A stretch of DNA of 64,000 nucleotides from Microscilla marina ATCC 23134. Lineage in GTDB: Bacteria > Bacteroidota > Bacteroidia > Cytophagales > Microscillaceae. Positions 45,843 to 54,931 of this stretch are shown piece by piece. A program made the translations under genes and the position numbers. The stretch is taken from positions 295,209 to 359,208 of the forward strand of contig NZ_AAWS01000002.1 in the NCBI RefSeq assembly GCF_000169175.1, written 5' to 3'. The notes beneath the pieces are model-generated. The model saw only the letters and a program-made list of their open reading frames with translations, was not told where the DNA came from and searched no databases. How positions within the stretch are numbered: the first letter of the stretch is position 1; each line of letters begins with the position of its first letter.

Positions 45843-46219
45843 ATATAAATTCTCACTTTTTTTGACTGACACACAATGAATCATAATATTTGCTTTTATA
45901 CCACACCAGGTAGTAACTTTGGTAGGCAACTCTGGCTTACACCCCTTTTTTATTTTGCTTATTCTAAATAAAGCTTCTTTGCTTGCTCTCTGGTGTTTTT
46001 CCCCTCCCTGTGACTTACATAATACTGCACGTTTTTTGAGATTCCCTTCCTACAAATTAGCGTAACTTTTAAATTTATGCCGTTTAGTTACTTGCTTGCC
46101 TGCCAGTTCAGTGTAACCCGCTGACACAAAAAAATGGCATTTTTCAACTCTGACGGCAAAGCTTTAAACAGGCGCTTACCAACGATAATTTCAAACTATT
46201 ACTTATAAAAACAAATCTT
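45843..46219. other. Leader region of the trans-sulfuration gene
   Basis: 377 bases without an ORF. Given the methionine-related gene downstream I looked for SAM-I, SAM-II or SAM/SAH riboswitch motifs and found none I could support. No strong inverted repeat. Confidence 0.35.
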
Positions 46220-47362
46220 ATGGCCTCTGAAATCGCTAAAGATACTTTGTGTGTGCATACTGGCACATACCACGACCAAGCACAACCTGGTATTAACTCT
46301 CCTATATATACTTCCAGTTCGTTTGAGTATCTGGATACGGATGCTCGTACTTACCCACGCTATTTTAACACGCCTAATCAAGAAAGTGTTGTAAAAAAAC
46401 TCGCCGCGTTGGAATCGGGTGAAGATGGGATCATATTTGGTTCTGGAATGGCAGCCATTAGTACTACATTGCTGGCTTTGCTCAAAAAAGAAGACCACGT
46501 ATTATTTCAAGCCGACTTGTATGGGGGTACTCAGCGCTTTATAACCACTGATTTTCCTCGTTTTGGCATTGAATACTCTTTTGGCGACGCCACCAACATA
46601 GAAATGTTTGAGGAAGCCATTCAGTTCAATACCAAACTTATTTATATAGAAACCCCTTCCAACCCTTTGTTACGCCTTACTGACATAGAAAAAATAGTGG
46701 CTTTGGCCAAGCAATACGGGGTACTTACAATGATTGACAATACTTTTGCCAGCCCTATCAACCAAAACCCTATTCCTATGGGCATCGACCTGGTCATGCA
46801 TAGCGGTACTAAGTATTTGGGGGGGCATAGCGACTTGAGCTGTGGGGCTATTATTGGCTCTAAAGGTTTAGTGGCACAAATTAAGTCAACTGCTACTCAT
46901 TTTGGGGGGAATCTCAATGCGCAGACCTGCTATTTGCTTGAGCGTAGCCTTAAAACACTTGCCTTGAGAGTGCGCCAGCAAACTTACAATGCTCAAAAGC
47001 TGGCAGAGTTTATGGAAAAACACCCTAAGGTAAAAAAAGTACACTATCCTGGGCTTGAGAGCCACCCTCAACACGATATAGCCAAGCGTCAAATGGAAGG
47101 CTATGGGGCAATGCTGGCAGTAGAGTTGCACGGCAACGCAGACGAAACCCGTCAGTTTTTGCGCAAGCTGAAAATAGTCACGCCAGCAATGAGCCTGGGA
47201 GGTGTAGAAACTTCCATTTGTGAACCAGCCACTACATCGCACGCCAAAATTTCGGCAGAACAACGGCAAAACCTGGGCATAAGCGATTCATTGTTGAGAA
47301 TATCGGTAGGCATAGAGGCGACTGAAGATTTGATTGCAGACTTTGAACAAGCCCTGCCATAA
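46220..47362 (+). CDS. Cystathionine gamma-synthase/lyase-type PLP enzyme
   Basis: 380 residues, the full Cys/Met metabolism PLP family. The PLP lysine is in MHSGTKYLGGHSDLSCG near residue 197; YIETPSNPLLRLTDI, DNTFASPINQNP and MSLGGVETSICEPA are also standard. Members make or cleave cystathionine or release methanethiol from methionine, and sequence alone does not choose. It is transcribed alone and followed by a repeat cluster. Confidence 0.88.
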   Translation: MASEIAKDTLCVHTGTYHDQAQPGINSPIYTSSSFEYLDTDARTYPRYFNTPNQESVVKKLAALESGEDGIIFGSGMAAISTTLLALLKKEDHVLFQADLYGGTQRFITTDFPRFGIEYSFGDATNIEMFEEAIQFNTKLIYIETPSNPLLRLTDIEKIVALAKQYGVLTMIDNTFASPINQNPIPMGIDLVMHSGTKYLGGHSDLSCGAIIGSKGLVAQIKSTATHFGGNLNAQTCYLLERSLKTLALRVRQQTYNAQKLAEFMEKHPKVKKVHYPGLESHPQHDIAKRQMEGYGAMLAVELHGNADETRQFLRKLKIVTPAMSLGGVETSICEPATTSHAKISAEQRQNLGISDSLLRISVGIEATEDLIADFEQALP

Positions 47363-47371
47363 AAATATAAC

Positions 47372-47428
47372 GGTAAAACTATCAAGCATGGGCAAGTTTT
47401 GGATTACCTGTTGCCTTGTAGTTTTACC
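47372..47428. repeat. GGTAAAACTA hairpin repeat, copy 1
   Basis: GGTAAAACTA and TAGTTTTACC bound a 57-base segment (inside: GGGCAAGTTTTGGA) just after the PLP gene. A close copy in the same orientation is at 47820-47876. The two bracket the 120-bp tandem repeats. Confidence 0.7.
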
Positions 47429-47549
47429 ATTAAGTACTTGCTTAAAGCTACTATTTCAAGTTGTGTCTAGCAGCTTTGAAACAGGTGAAACTCTTATCGT
47501 AGACCTATTTTGTTGCGCAAAGAAGTTTTCAAACTTCTGTATATTCAAG

Positions 47550-47578
47550 CTTTTAAGTCTCCTGCGGAAGGCTTAAAA
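47550..47578. repeat. AAGTCTCC hairpin, second copy
   Basis: TTTTAAGTCTCC, then TGC, then GGAAGGCTTAAA. It matches 11409-11437 including an upstream TATATTCA stretch. Confidence 0.5.
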
Positions 47579-47912
47579 AAGGGTAGAAAGTTCTCGAAGG
47601 CAACTTAAGCCCAAAATCCTGTACAACAATCGTTTTTTCAAGCCTTGGGTGAGCATTGCTCAGGTCGCCCTGCGGTAAGACCTTCGCGGGAGGTAGGGCA
47701 ACCTGCCAGGTTCTCGAAGGCAACTTAAGCCCAAAATCCTGCACAACAATCGTTTTTTCAAGTCTTGGGTGGGCATTGTTCAGGTCACCCTGCGGTAAGA
47801 CCTTCGCGGGAGGTAGAACGGTAAAACTATAAAGTGTGGGCAAGTTTTGGACTACCCGTTGCCTTGTAGTTTTACCATTAAGTACTTGGTAATAAATAAT
47901 ATCACCCTCCAC
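47553..47912 (-). CDS. Repeat-encoded ORF, possibly not a gene
   Basis: 119 codons from a GTG. The product is mostly two tandem 40-residue units ending KTIVVQDFGLKLPSRT, produced by the 120-bp DNA repeat; the repeat length is divisible by three, so the frame is kept. The start region reads through a hairpin repeat. It begins 22 bases after the neighbouring gene. It could be a translated repeat module or just open DNA. Confidence 0.25.
   Translation of the reverse strand: MEGDIIYYQVLNGKTTRQRVVQNLPTLYSFTVLPPAKVLPQGDLNNAHPRLEKTIVVQDFGLKLPSRTWQVALPPAKVLPQGDLSNAHPRLEKTIVVQDFGLKLPSRTFYPFLSLPQET
47590..47815. repeat. 120-bp tandem repeat, two units
   Basis: Units start at 47590 and 47710 (GTTCTCGAAGGCAACTTAAG) and are nearly identical for about 106 bases, with a 14-base spacer. 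Differences are a few transitions. Confidence 0.85.
47820..47876. repeat. GGTAAAACTA hairpin repeat, copy 2
   Basis: Same arms and length as the copy at 47372, followed by the same CATTAAGTACTTG tail. Confidence 0.7.
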
Positions 47913-47934
47913 AATAGCAGGATGGAACTGTATA

Positions 47935-48753
47935 TTATGACTCCCACTTCAGGCTATCCATCAATCGTTTGCGAATGACTTGACGAATGATGGATAAAGG
48001 GTGAAAAGGGTAAAGGTGATCAAATACTTCTTTTTCCGACACGTTCATAGGCAAGCCTTGCCGATTGGTATGGTCGTAGGGGTCACGAAAATAATGTTTC
48101 ATAAACTCTTCGGAATTTGTCATCTCGGCTATGTCCATCAATGGGCGCATCAATAGGTTGTCTCGCAACCCCTTGGTGCCTTGTTCAAACATCTTGATTG
48201 ATATTTGATAAAGTATATTATCTTTAAAATTAGGGATGTTTAAAAAATATATATAATCTACGCCCTGAGCACTGTCAGGCTTGGGTATTTTCGAAATAGA
48301 CTCAAAGCCTTCTACTCCATTTATATTACTGAAATGTTCACATAATACTACCCCTCCTCCAAAGTCTATGTATTGTTTGGTGAGCCATTGACGGTACACA
48401 GGCAGGGTAGTTTGCCCATGTTTTAGTTTGTTTTGCACTTGTATGGCTGTGGCGTGAAAATACCCTCCGGTTTGCTTACAAACCAATACCAACTCTCCTT
48501 CTTTTTGTTCTTGCTGCCAGCCCATATCGTCAAACAATAGTTTTGCTACTTTGCCTGTCCCTACTGGGTATTCAAGTGTAAAGTTGGTCATTTGACGTAT
48601 ATTTTCTTCGTCAAACATGCGCTCAAACATTTCTTTTACAAACGTAGTGATTCTTTGACGATTTGTTTCGCTCAACGGAAACAGGTCAAACAAAGGGTTA
48701 GGAGGAGCTACCGGGTTGGTTTTACTTTTTTTACTAAAAAATTTTTTTAACAT
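47935..48753 (-). CDS. Protein of unknown function
   Basis: 272 residues from the ATG ending at 48753 (MLKKFFSKKSKTNPVAPPNP); the frame is open 16 codons further. The N-terminus is basic, with no signal peptide. Recognisable structure is limited: helices (RITTFVKEMFERMFDEENI), strands (GELVLVCKQTGGYFHATAIQ) and a C-terminal helix VIRKRLMDSLKW. Not assigned to a family. Confidence 0.6.
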   Translation of the reverse strand: MLKKFFSKKSKTNPVAPPNPLFDLFPLSETNRQRITTFVKEMFERMFDEENIRQMTNFTLEYPVGTGKVAKLLFDDMGWQQEQKEGELVLVCKQTGGYFHATAIQVQNKLKHGQTTLPVYRQWLTKQYIDFGGGVVLCEHFSNINGVEGFESISKIPKPDSAQGVDYIYFLNIPNFKDNILYQISIKMFEQGTKGLRDNLLMRPLMDIAEMTNSEEFMKHYFRDPYDHTNRQGLPMNVSEKEVFDHLYPFHPLSIIRQVIRKRLMDSLKWES

Positions 48754-49170
48754 TATTTCTATTCCTGGGGTAAATTGTATTTGAAGTAGCTCAATATACA
48801 ACTTATATTATTGAATGATAATCGGTCATCTTACAAAAGGCTTTATTTTTCACCAATTCAGCAGTAGTAAGTCTGTGGGTATCAGTGCATATGGGTGCAA
48901 TTGGCTATAAGCTACTCATAACAAACCCATTACATATAGCAATTAGGGTATGTTTTAATTATGACCTGGTACTTATTCTTGCCGTCATTAGGCCTGTTTT
49001 TGTTTTGAGGGAGCCCCTAAGTTACGTTGTTACTCAAAACACCCCTTTTTACTTGTACCTCAAAAACAAGTTTGTTTCGGTAATTATTTATTGTTTGGTG
49101 CTCGTGTAAGTTTGTAGTACAAAAAGACACCAAAAGTATTATTTCTCCGTAAATACAAATGAAGGACTAA
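48754..49170. other. Divergent intergenic region
   Basis: Holds a 74-codon open stretch (48885-49109) of hydrophobic composition that I do not accept as a gene. Nothing else supportable up to the element at 49171. Confidence 0.35.
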
Positions 49171-49254
49171 GAGCTTGTTTAAAGTGTTTACATTTAACAC
49201 ACCTGAGGGCAAAAATTGCGTAAAGTGCCTATTAGGCGAACTTTAAACAAGCCC
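49171..49254. mobile_element. MITE-like element family E (84 bp), IS5-type ends
   Basis: The ends are GAGCTTGTTTAAAGT and, on the complement, GGGCTTGTTTAAAGT, with a TAA duplication at 49168-49170 and 49255-49257. The end sequence and the 3-bp TNA duplication resemble IS5-family (IS1031-group) elements. It lies 167 bases before the SpoIIE gene. Confidence 0.8.
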
Positions 49255-49421
49255 TAAATACATACACAATCAACACCTGCTTACAAAACTGTAAGGGAGC
49301 AATTTGCTGTGCTTTTTATTGCTGCCATTCCTTTCCCTTACCCAAAAAATAAGGGTTTGTCTATGTCACACATTGCGGCAAGCCAACTTATAAATCGTAA
49401 ACTATACCTGACAATGGCCCT

Positions 49422-51329
49422 ATGGACACACCTCTTTTAATGGATAACATACCAGATTTTGATATCATTGCTGACAAGCGTGAAAAAATAGAAGCAATTT
49501 GTGAATTTTGCGATTATCATAGGAACGCTTATCCTGATGCTTCGTATAAATGGGCGCAAAAAGGGTATCAACTGTCTAAAGATCTAGGTTTTCGGGAGGG
49601 AGAGGTACGCTGTCTCAAAAATATAGGTTATCACCATTGGCATTTGTCTCAAGTTTCGCTTGCGCTAAAAGAACTTAACCAATGCAAACAATTGATGGAT
49701 AAGATTGCCTATTATGACCAATGGGGTGAGGTGACGATGATGAAGGCAATGATTTGGTGGAGCGAAGGTAAATACGAGCGGGCAATGGGTATAGTGTATG
49801 ATGGGATACAGTTGCTTGAAGCAAAGAAAATGACCAAACCTCAAGGTTGGGCTTACTGGGCATTGGGAGTTTTTAATTATGACCTCAAAAATTATGATAA
49901 ATCTCTCAGGTGTTATGGACGGGCACTTGAAATATTCAACTGTTGTGAACCTTACAATGTTGACGCCGAAAGTTGGTGTTTGCTGGGTCTGAGCACTGTA
50001 TACCGTGCCAAAAGTGATACTACCCAAACCTGGTATTACCTACACAAAGCTGAGCAAGTAAGTACCTTATATAACCAGTGGATGCAAATTGCTCAGGTAC
50101 ATTATGAGATGGGACACTTATTGTTTGAAGAAAGTAAGTTTGAAGAAGCAGAAGACGCATTTTGTGAAAGTTATCAAATAAGAGAAAAATACCAGTTTAA
50201 ACCAGCAATGGTGAGTTGCTTAATGGCCATTTCTGACGTGAAAGTACAGCAAAATCAGCCTTACGAAGCAATGGATTGCCTGCAAAAGGCACTAGAGATT
50301 GCAACTGAGACCAACACCCGCGCCAAGTTATACAAATGTCATAAAAAAATTGCAGAGCTTTACAAATCACAACAAAACTACAAGGAGGCTTATTATCACA
50401 TCGAACTTTTTTACCAAATACATTCAGAAATAGCTGGAGGAGAAACCAGTAGTAACCTGAATATGTTAGAGGCCAAGTTTACGTCGGAAAAAGTGGCACG
50501 AGAAAAAGAAATTCACCGCCTGAAACACGTGGAACTAAAGCACGCACACGATGCTATTTCTAAAAAGAACAAAGAGATACTCGCCAGCATCAATTACGCC
50601 CAACGCATCCAACAAGCAATATTGCCCCCATTAGACAATATTCGTCAAAGACTCCCTCAATCTTTTATATTGTTTCAACCCCGCGATATAGTAAGCGGTG
50701 ATTTTTATTGGTTTAAGGAAACTGAAGACAAAATTTTTATTGCAGCTATAGACTGTACCGGACACGGGGTGCCAGGGGCATTTATGAGCATGATTGGCAA
50801 TGAGCTATTGCATAAAATCATCAGCGATTATCATATTACTCAGGTAGACCAAGTGTTGGATGCAATGAATGTAAATATAAGAAAGGCACTTAAACAAAAA
50901 GATACGCACAACACCGATGGTATGGAAATGGGGCTGGTGGCGATTCATAAACAAAGCCACACAATGGAGTTTGCCGGAGCACGCAGCCCTTTGGTTTATA
51001 TACAACACAACGAATTGTTTCAGATCAAGGGTGATAATATGCCTATTGGGGGAATCAAACTAAAGCGTAAAAAACATTTTACCCGGCACTTGATCAACCT
51101 GGAGCATCTCACCACTTTTTATTTGTTTTCGGATGGTTATCAAGACCAGTTCGGAGGCGAAAACTCTCGTCAATTTATGATTACCCGGTTTCGGGAGTTG
51201 CTGCTTAGTATTCACCAACGTCCCATAGCTGAGCAAAAGCAAGCATTGGAAGAGGTATTGGCTGATTGGATGCAACACGAACGACAAATAGATGATATTT
51301 TGGTGATTGGTGTAAGGCTTGGTGCTTAG
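49422..51329 (+). CDS. TPR-SpoIIE (PP2C-type) phosphatase
   Basis: 635 residues, cytoplasmic. Residues about 15-345 are tetratricopeptide-like helical repeats (WAQKGYQLSKDLGFREGEV; AYWALGVFNYDLKNYDKSL; YEMGHLLFEESKFEEAEDAF). A coiled coil (about 355-390) leads to the SpoIIE domain: RIQQAILPP, metal Asp in SGDFYWF near residue 425, DCTGHGVPGAFMSMIGNELL near 443, DGMEMGLVAI and FSDGYQDQFGGEN. It dephosphorylates Ser/Thr in a partner-switching cascade. The antisigma-antagonist partner is not adjacent. The same phosphatase domain ends the propeller protein at 55582. Confidence 0.9.
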   Translation: MDTPLLMDNIPDFDIIADKREKIEAICEFCDYHRNAYPDASYKWAQKGYQLSKDLGFREGEVRCLKNIGYHHWHLSQVSLALKELNQCKQLMDKIAYYDQWGEVTMMKAMIWWSEGKYERAMGIVYDGIQLLEAKKMTKPQGWAYWALGVFNYDLKNYDKSLRCYGRALEIFNCCEPYNVDAESWCLLGLSTVYRAKSDTTQTWYYLHKAEQVSTLYNQWMQIAQVHYEMGHLLFEESKFEEAEDAFCESYQIREKYQFKPAMVSCLMAISDVKVQQNQPYEAMDCLQKALEIATETNTRAKLYKCHKKIAELYKSQQNYKEAYYHIELFYQIHSEIAGGETSSNLNMLEAKFTSEKVAREKEIHRLKHVELKHAHDAISKKNKEILASINYAQRIQQAILPPLDNIRQRLPQSFILFQPRDIVSGDFYWFKETEDKIFIAAIDCTGHGVPGAFMSMIGNELLHKIISDYHITQVDQVLDAMNVNIRKALKQKDTHNTDGMEMGLVAIHKQSHTMEFAGARSPLVYIQHNELFQIKGDNMPIGGIKLKRKKHFTRHLINLEHLTTFYLFSDGYQDQFGGENSRQFMITRFRELLLSIHQRPIAEQKQALEEVLADWMQHERQIDDILVIGVRLGA

Positions 51330-51514
51330 GTTTGCCTTTCAATTCACGAATATGTATGTTTGTCAGCTAAGTTAGCTTAAGTCATCAAATATGGATGTCT
51401 ACTGGGGCTACAAATACAGCTAAGTGACTCATAGTGAGCTTGCTGAAACTCTTTGCTTAAAGCGTATATGTATGCTTAGTTGCTTAATATTTAACCATAC
51501 CTTGATCATTACTC

Positions 51515-53116
51515 ATGGCTTATTCTGAAGAAGATTTACAGAAGTATCTGCGAAAAGCACAGGAGGTGCTGAACTCAAAAAAAGAAAACCAACTAAGTGA
51601 AACAGACTTAAATGAAATTGTACAAGACCTGGGACTCAACATTGAGGAGATTGCTCAGGCGCGTGAAGATTACCTGACACGTGGTACTACCCACTTGAAC
51701 TTTGGTAACTATGCTGAAGCAATTGGCGAGTTTGAACAGTTGCTTTTACTTTCTCCCAACCACCCCAAAGGTTTGTATGGTTTGGCAAAAGCCTATTTGG
51801 AAAAATGGAAAAACCACGGAAAAAAAGCAGACAAAGAAAAAGCCTTACAGTATGCCAACCAGTGTATAGAGGTGGCGCCTGACTACAAGGCAGCTTATAA
51901 GGTAATAAGTACCCTGAAGCACAAACCTACCAAGAAGAATAGCGTAAGCCAACAAAACAATTCCCGTAATTCTCACCATAAAAAAACAACTTCTTTACGT
52001 ACTTACCTAACTCCAATAACAGTGTTTATAGTAATGACGATTGGTGTTTTTGTGGGAATGAAAAACGTGTTTTACCCACCTGCCAAAATTCAACAGTATA
52101 GGGTAGGAGCTACCAAGGATGGACTGGTAATATGGCAAATAACCAGTGAAAAACACCGAAAGAAGCCTTATTATCGAGATATAAAATTGACTATAGCCGA
52201 TGCTACTACCAAGAAAATATTAAGAGAAGTAGCTATTCCTCCACGCAAAGGTGTTAGGGGAAATCAGTTGTGGCGTAACTGCCGACAGCTTGGAGATAGC
52301 TTTTACTATATTAACGGTATTAAAGGGATTTTTGTAGCCCGCCATTTGCGTACTGGCAAAATCACCAATAGCAAAGAAATGCTTGCTAAGAGTTTCAAAG
52401 AGCTCAACGGGGGAATAAGTAAGGTGAGGTTAGATAGGTCTGGTTGGTTGGAAGTAACCACCAAACAGGGGCTGAGGTATTGGTTGAACCTTGAAAGCAA
52501 AAAGGTGTTAAACCAGCCACAGTATTATGAGTTAAGACGAGCCAGGTTTAATAGGATAAAAAGGTGGTGGCAGGTGCCCAGGCAAAGCAACAATAAAGAG
52601 CGTAAAGTGGTATTGTTGGAAGTACAAGAAAAAATGCAGGGTTACCGTCAAAAACGTATGAATAGTATTTGGCCTGCCCATTTACAGAAAAAACTAAACA
52701 GTGGAAGGGTCAAAGTGATGACTCCTTTAGACAAAGCCAGTTATTTTTTAATGCCTAAACTGGTATACGGAAATGATGACCTCGCAGTGATACGCTATAA
52801 AACTGAAGTAGGCACCAACGGAAAGTATCGGTTGTCTTGTGTAGACAAAGCTGGTAGTGTACTTTGGGATAAAGGACCTGAAGAGGTAAACAACCCTTTG
52901 GTGCTCCACTTGATGAACTCGCATAAGCCAAATGTGTATTTTGCCCAATATAAAAACACCCTAGGGATGAGTAGTATACACATAAGAGTAAAAGAAAAAA
53001 GGAGGTCTCGCTATGTAGAGGTGGCAGTAGGACTTGACCTTACCACAGGGAGACTTGTTTGGGCACATTCGCCTACCCTCTATAAAACCAAGTTTGAAAA
53101 GCAAAAGAGTAAATAA
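51515..53116 (+). CDS. TPR membrane protein with extracytoplasmic domain
   Basis: 533 residues. An N-terminal helical part (MAYSEEDLQKYLRKAQEVLN) and two TPR-like units (about 55-130, YAEAIGEFEQLLLLSPNHPKG) are followed by a Lys/Ser-rich linker and one membrane helix (about residues 168-188, PITVFIVMTIGVFVGM). The remaining 340 residues are basic and beta-rich, reminiscent of a PQQ/WD-like propeller (DGLVIWQITSEKH; LDLTTGRLVWAHS). Not assigned. It is 185 bases after the SpoIIE gene on the same strand, so the two may be functionally linked, and it ends at a terminator. Confidence 0.65.
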   Translation: MAYSEEDLQKYLRKAQEVLNSKKENQLSETDLNEIVQDLGLNIEEIAQAREDYLTRGTTHLNFGNYAEAIGEFEQLLLLSPNHPKGLYGLAKAYLEKWKNHGKKADKEKALQYANQCIEVAPDYKAAYKVISTLKHKPTKKNSVSQQNNSRNSHHKKTTSLRTYLTPITVFIVMTIGVFVGMKNVFYPPAKIQQYRVGATKDGLVIWQITSEKHRKKPYYRDIKLTIADATTKKILREVAIPPRKGVRGNQLWRNCRQLGDSFYYINGIKGIFVARHLRTGKITNSKEMLAKSFKELNGGISKVRLDRSGWLEVTTKQGLRYWLNLESKKVLNQPQYYELRRARFNRIKRWWQVPRQSNNKERKVVLLEVQEKMQGYRQKRMNSIWPAHLQKKLNSGRVKVMTPLDKASYFLMPKLVYGNDDLAVIRYKTEVGTNGKYRLSCVDKAGSVLWDKGPEEVNNPLVLHLMNSHKPNVYFAQYKNTLGMSSIHIRVKEKRRSRYVEVAVGLDLTTGRLVWAHSPTLYKTKFEKQKSK

Positions 53117-53135
53117 CGAAACAAGGTTAACCAGC

Positions 53136-53171
53136 AAGCCCCCAATTGAACCAAATCAATTGGGGGCTTTT
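53136..53171 (+). terminator. Terminator after the TPR membrane protein gene
   Basis: AAGCCCCCAATTG and CAATTGGGGGCTT, eight-base loop, followed by TTTGTTATTTT. Confidence 0.9.
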
Positions 53172-53209
53172 GTTATTTTATCAATGCCTGGCATATAGGT
53201 AGGCTACAT

Positions 53210-54931
53210 TTACTCTTCTTTCATTCGTCTAAAGTAGTCTTTGTAGGCGTCCCTTACTTTTGGCGCAAGCCAGATGGTAGAAAACATCGTAGGAATCGCC
53301 ATTAGTGCGTACATGGCATCAATCAGGTTTACGGCGGCATCGGCAGAAGCTATGGCTCCATACATGATAGAACCAATATAAAGGTAATTGTACCAATTTT
53401 GGCGCTTGGCTCCCAGCAAAAACGAGGTACATTTTACCCCGTAATAAGAGTAAGAGAAAAGGGTGCTGAGGGCAAATACCAAAATACATATCAGCAATAA
53501 GCCCGCGCCAAAACCAGGCATTGCCTTGCTAAATGCCCGAGTGGTGATGGTAACGCCCAAGTCGTGATTTTCTTTGATAATGTATTGGTTAGGAATGGCC
53601 TTGCCTACAGCATCTGTTTTTTGCGACACAACCAGTGGTATGTAGTTTGGTTTATTGTAAGTAACCATTTTTATAGGTAAACCTTCGGGGTTATTGAGCA
53701 ACTGGGCAGACAGGTCAATATGGTTGAGGGTCTTTTTTTTCTCTATTTTTAAGGTAGCATTTACTTGTACAGGCAGGTCTTTGGCATTGTTCGACACAGT
53801 CACAGGCTTGGCGTCTTTGAGCGGGTTTACCTTTGCCATTACTTCTATCTGAATAGCCTTGCTGTTATCCTTGAGGGTTACTTTTTGGGCATCCAACATT
53901 ACAATCACGTTTTTATTCTGGTCTATTTGTGGTTGCCACACTCCCGTTACAATAATTGCCAGGGCAGTCATTGTACACACCACCAAGGTATCTATTACAG
54001 GGCCTAACATAGCCACCAAACCTTCGCGTACTGGTTCTTTGGTTTTGGCAGCTCCGTGCATCATAGGGGCAGTACCTATGCCTGCTTCGTTAGAGAAAGC
54101 CGCCCGGCGTACACCAGTTACAATCAAAGCACCTAAGGCACCTCCTAGCATGGCTTCTCCGGTAAAAGCATCAGTTACAATGAGTACCAGGCTAGGCACC
54201 ACATCTTGGATATGGGTAATCAGTATAAAAAGCACTGAGGCAATGTACATCGCTACCATCAACGGAACCATCTTAGAGGCCACCTTGCCAATGCGCTGGA
54301 TACCACCGAAGATAACTGTAGATACCAGTGTTACAATCACTAGCCCAATGAGTACGTTGGCCAACAAAGGATCTTTGCCTACCAAACCGCTGGGAGCAAG
54401 CACTACATTTCTGATTACTTCGGTGAGCTGGTTTGCCTGAAACAGGGGCATAGCACCAAATATTCCCGTGATACAAAAAAAAGTAGCCAAGGGCTTCCAG
54501 TGTTTACCCATTCCCTCGGTAATGGCATACATAGGCCCTCCCTGTACATGCCCTATCGAGTCTTTGCCCCGGTACATAATGGCAAGTGTACAAGTAAAAA
54601 ACTTGGTGGCAATGCCTACAAAAGCACTGAGCCACATCCAAAATACAGCACCTGGTCCTCCTGTAACAATTGCTACGGCTACCCCTCCAATATTACCTAC
54701 TCCTACAGTAGCTGCCAGGGCACTGGCAAGGGCTTCGTAGTGGTTAATGTCTCCGGGATCGTTAACGTCGTCATATTTGCCCCGCAATATATTGTAGGCG
54801 TGACGAAAGTACTTGAAAGGCATAAAACGGGAGTATAACAATAGGAGTAAACCGCCACCAATCAAAATAAAAGGGAGGGGAGTGGTAACAATGCCGCTAA
54901 ATTGTTTTAATAGAGCTTCTAACTGCTTCAT
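53210..54931 (-). CDS. AGCS-family sodium:amino acid (alanine) symporter with inserted domain
   Basis: 573 residues, about 110 more than usual. The AGCS signatures are present: GVGNIGGVAVAIVTGGPGAV with the preceding TVGVG, WMWLSAFVGIATKF, GVRRAAFSNEAGIGTAPMMH. Between the helix ending ALAIIVTGVW (about residue 330) and the next helix (from about 467, AFSKAMPGFGAGLL) is a soluble stretch of about 135 residues with alternating strands (KAIQIEVMAKVNPLKD; VQVNATLKIEKKK; YIPLVVSQKTD). It is expected on the outer face and is absent from ordinary members. It probably imports alanine, glycine or a related solute with Na+. Monocistronic. Confidence 0.9.
   Translation of the reverse strand: MKQLEALLKQFSGIVTTPLPFILIGGGLLLLLYSRFMPFKYFRHAYNILRGKYDDVNDPGDINHYEALASALAATVGVGNIGGVAVAIVTGGPGAVFWMWLSAFVGIATKFFTCTLAIMYRGKDSIGHVQGGPMYAITEGMGKHWKPLATFFCITGIFGAMPLFQANQLTEVIRNVVLAPSGLVGKDPLLANVLIGLVIVTLVSTVIFGGIQRIGKVASKMVPLMVAMYIASVLFILITHIQDVVPSLVLIVTDAFTGEAMLGGALGALIVTGVRRAAFSNEAGIGTAPMMHGAAKTKEPVREGLVAMLGPVIDTLVVCTMTALAIIVTGVWQPQIDQNKNVIVMLDAQKVTLKDNSKAIQIEVMAKVNPLKDAKPVTVSNNAKDLPVQVNATLKIEKKKTLNHIDLSAQLLNNPEGLPIKMVTYNKPNYIPLVVSQKTDAVGKAIPNQYIIKENHDLGVTITTRAFSKAMPGFGAGLLLICILVFALSTLFSYSYYGVKCTSFLLGAKRQNWYNYLYIGSIMYGAIASADAAVNLIDAMYALMAIPTMFSTIWLAPKVRDAYKDYFRRMKEE

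Noticed and set aside
45843..46219. Possible SAM riboswitch ahead of the cystathionine-type gene
   Set aside because: No P1/P3 helices or conserved junctions of SAM-I, SAM-II or SAM/SAH classes could be traced.
47590..47815. The 120-bp units considered as a CRISPR-like array
   Set aside because: Only two units, repeats far too long, a 14-base spacer, and no cas genes.
48885..49109. 74-residue hydrophobic plus-strand ORF
   Set aside because: Composition follows AT-rich intergenic DNA; no start context or homologue pattern.
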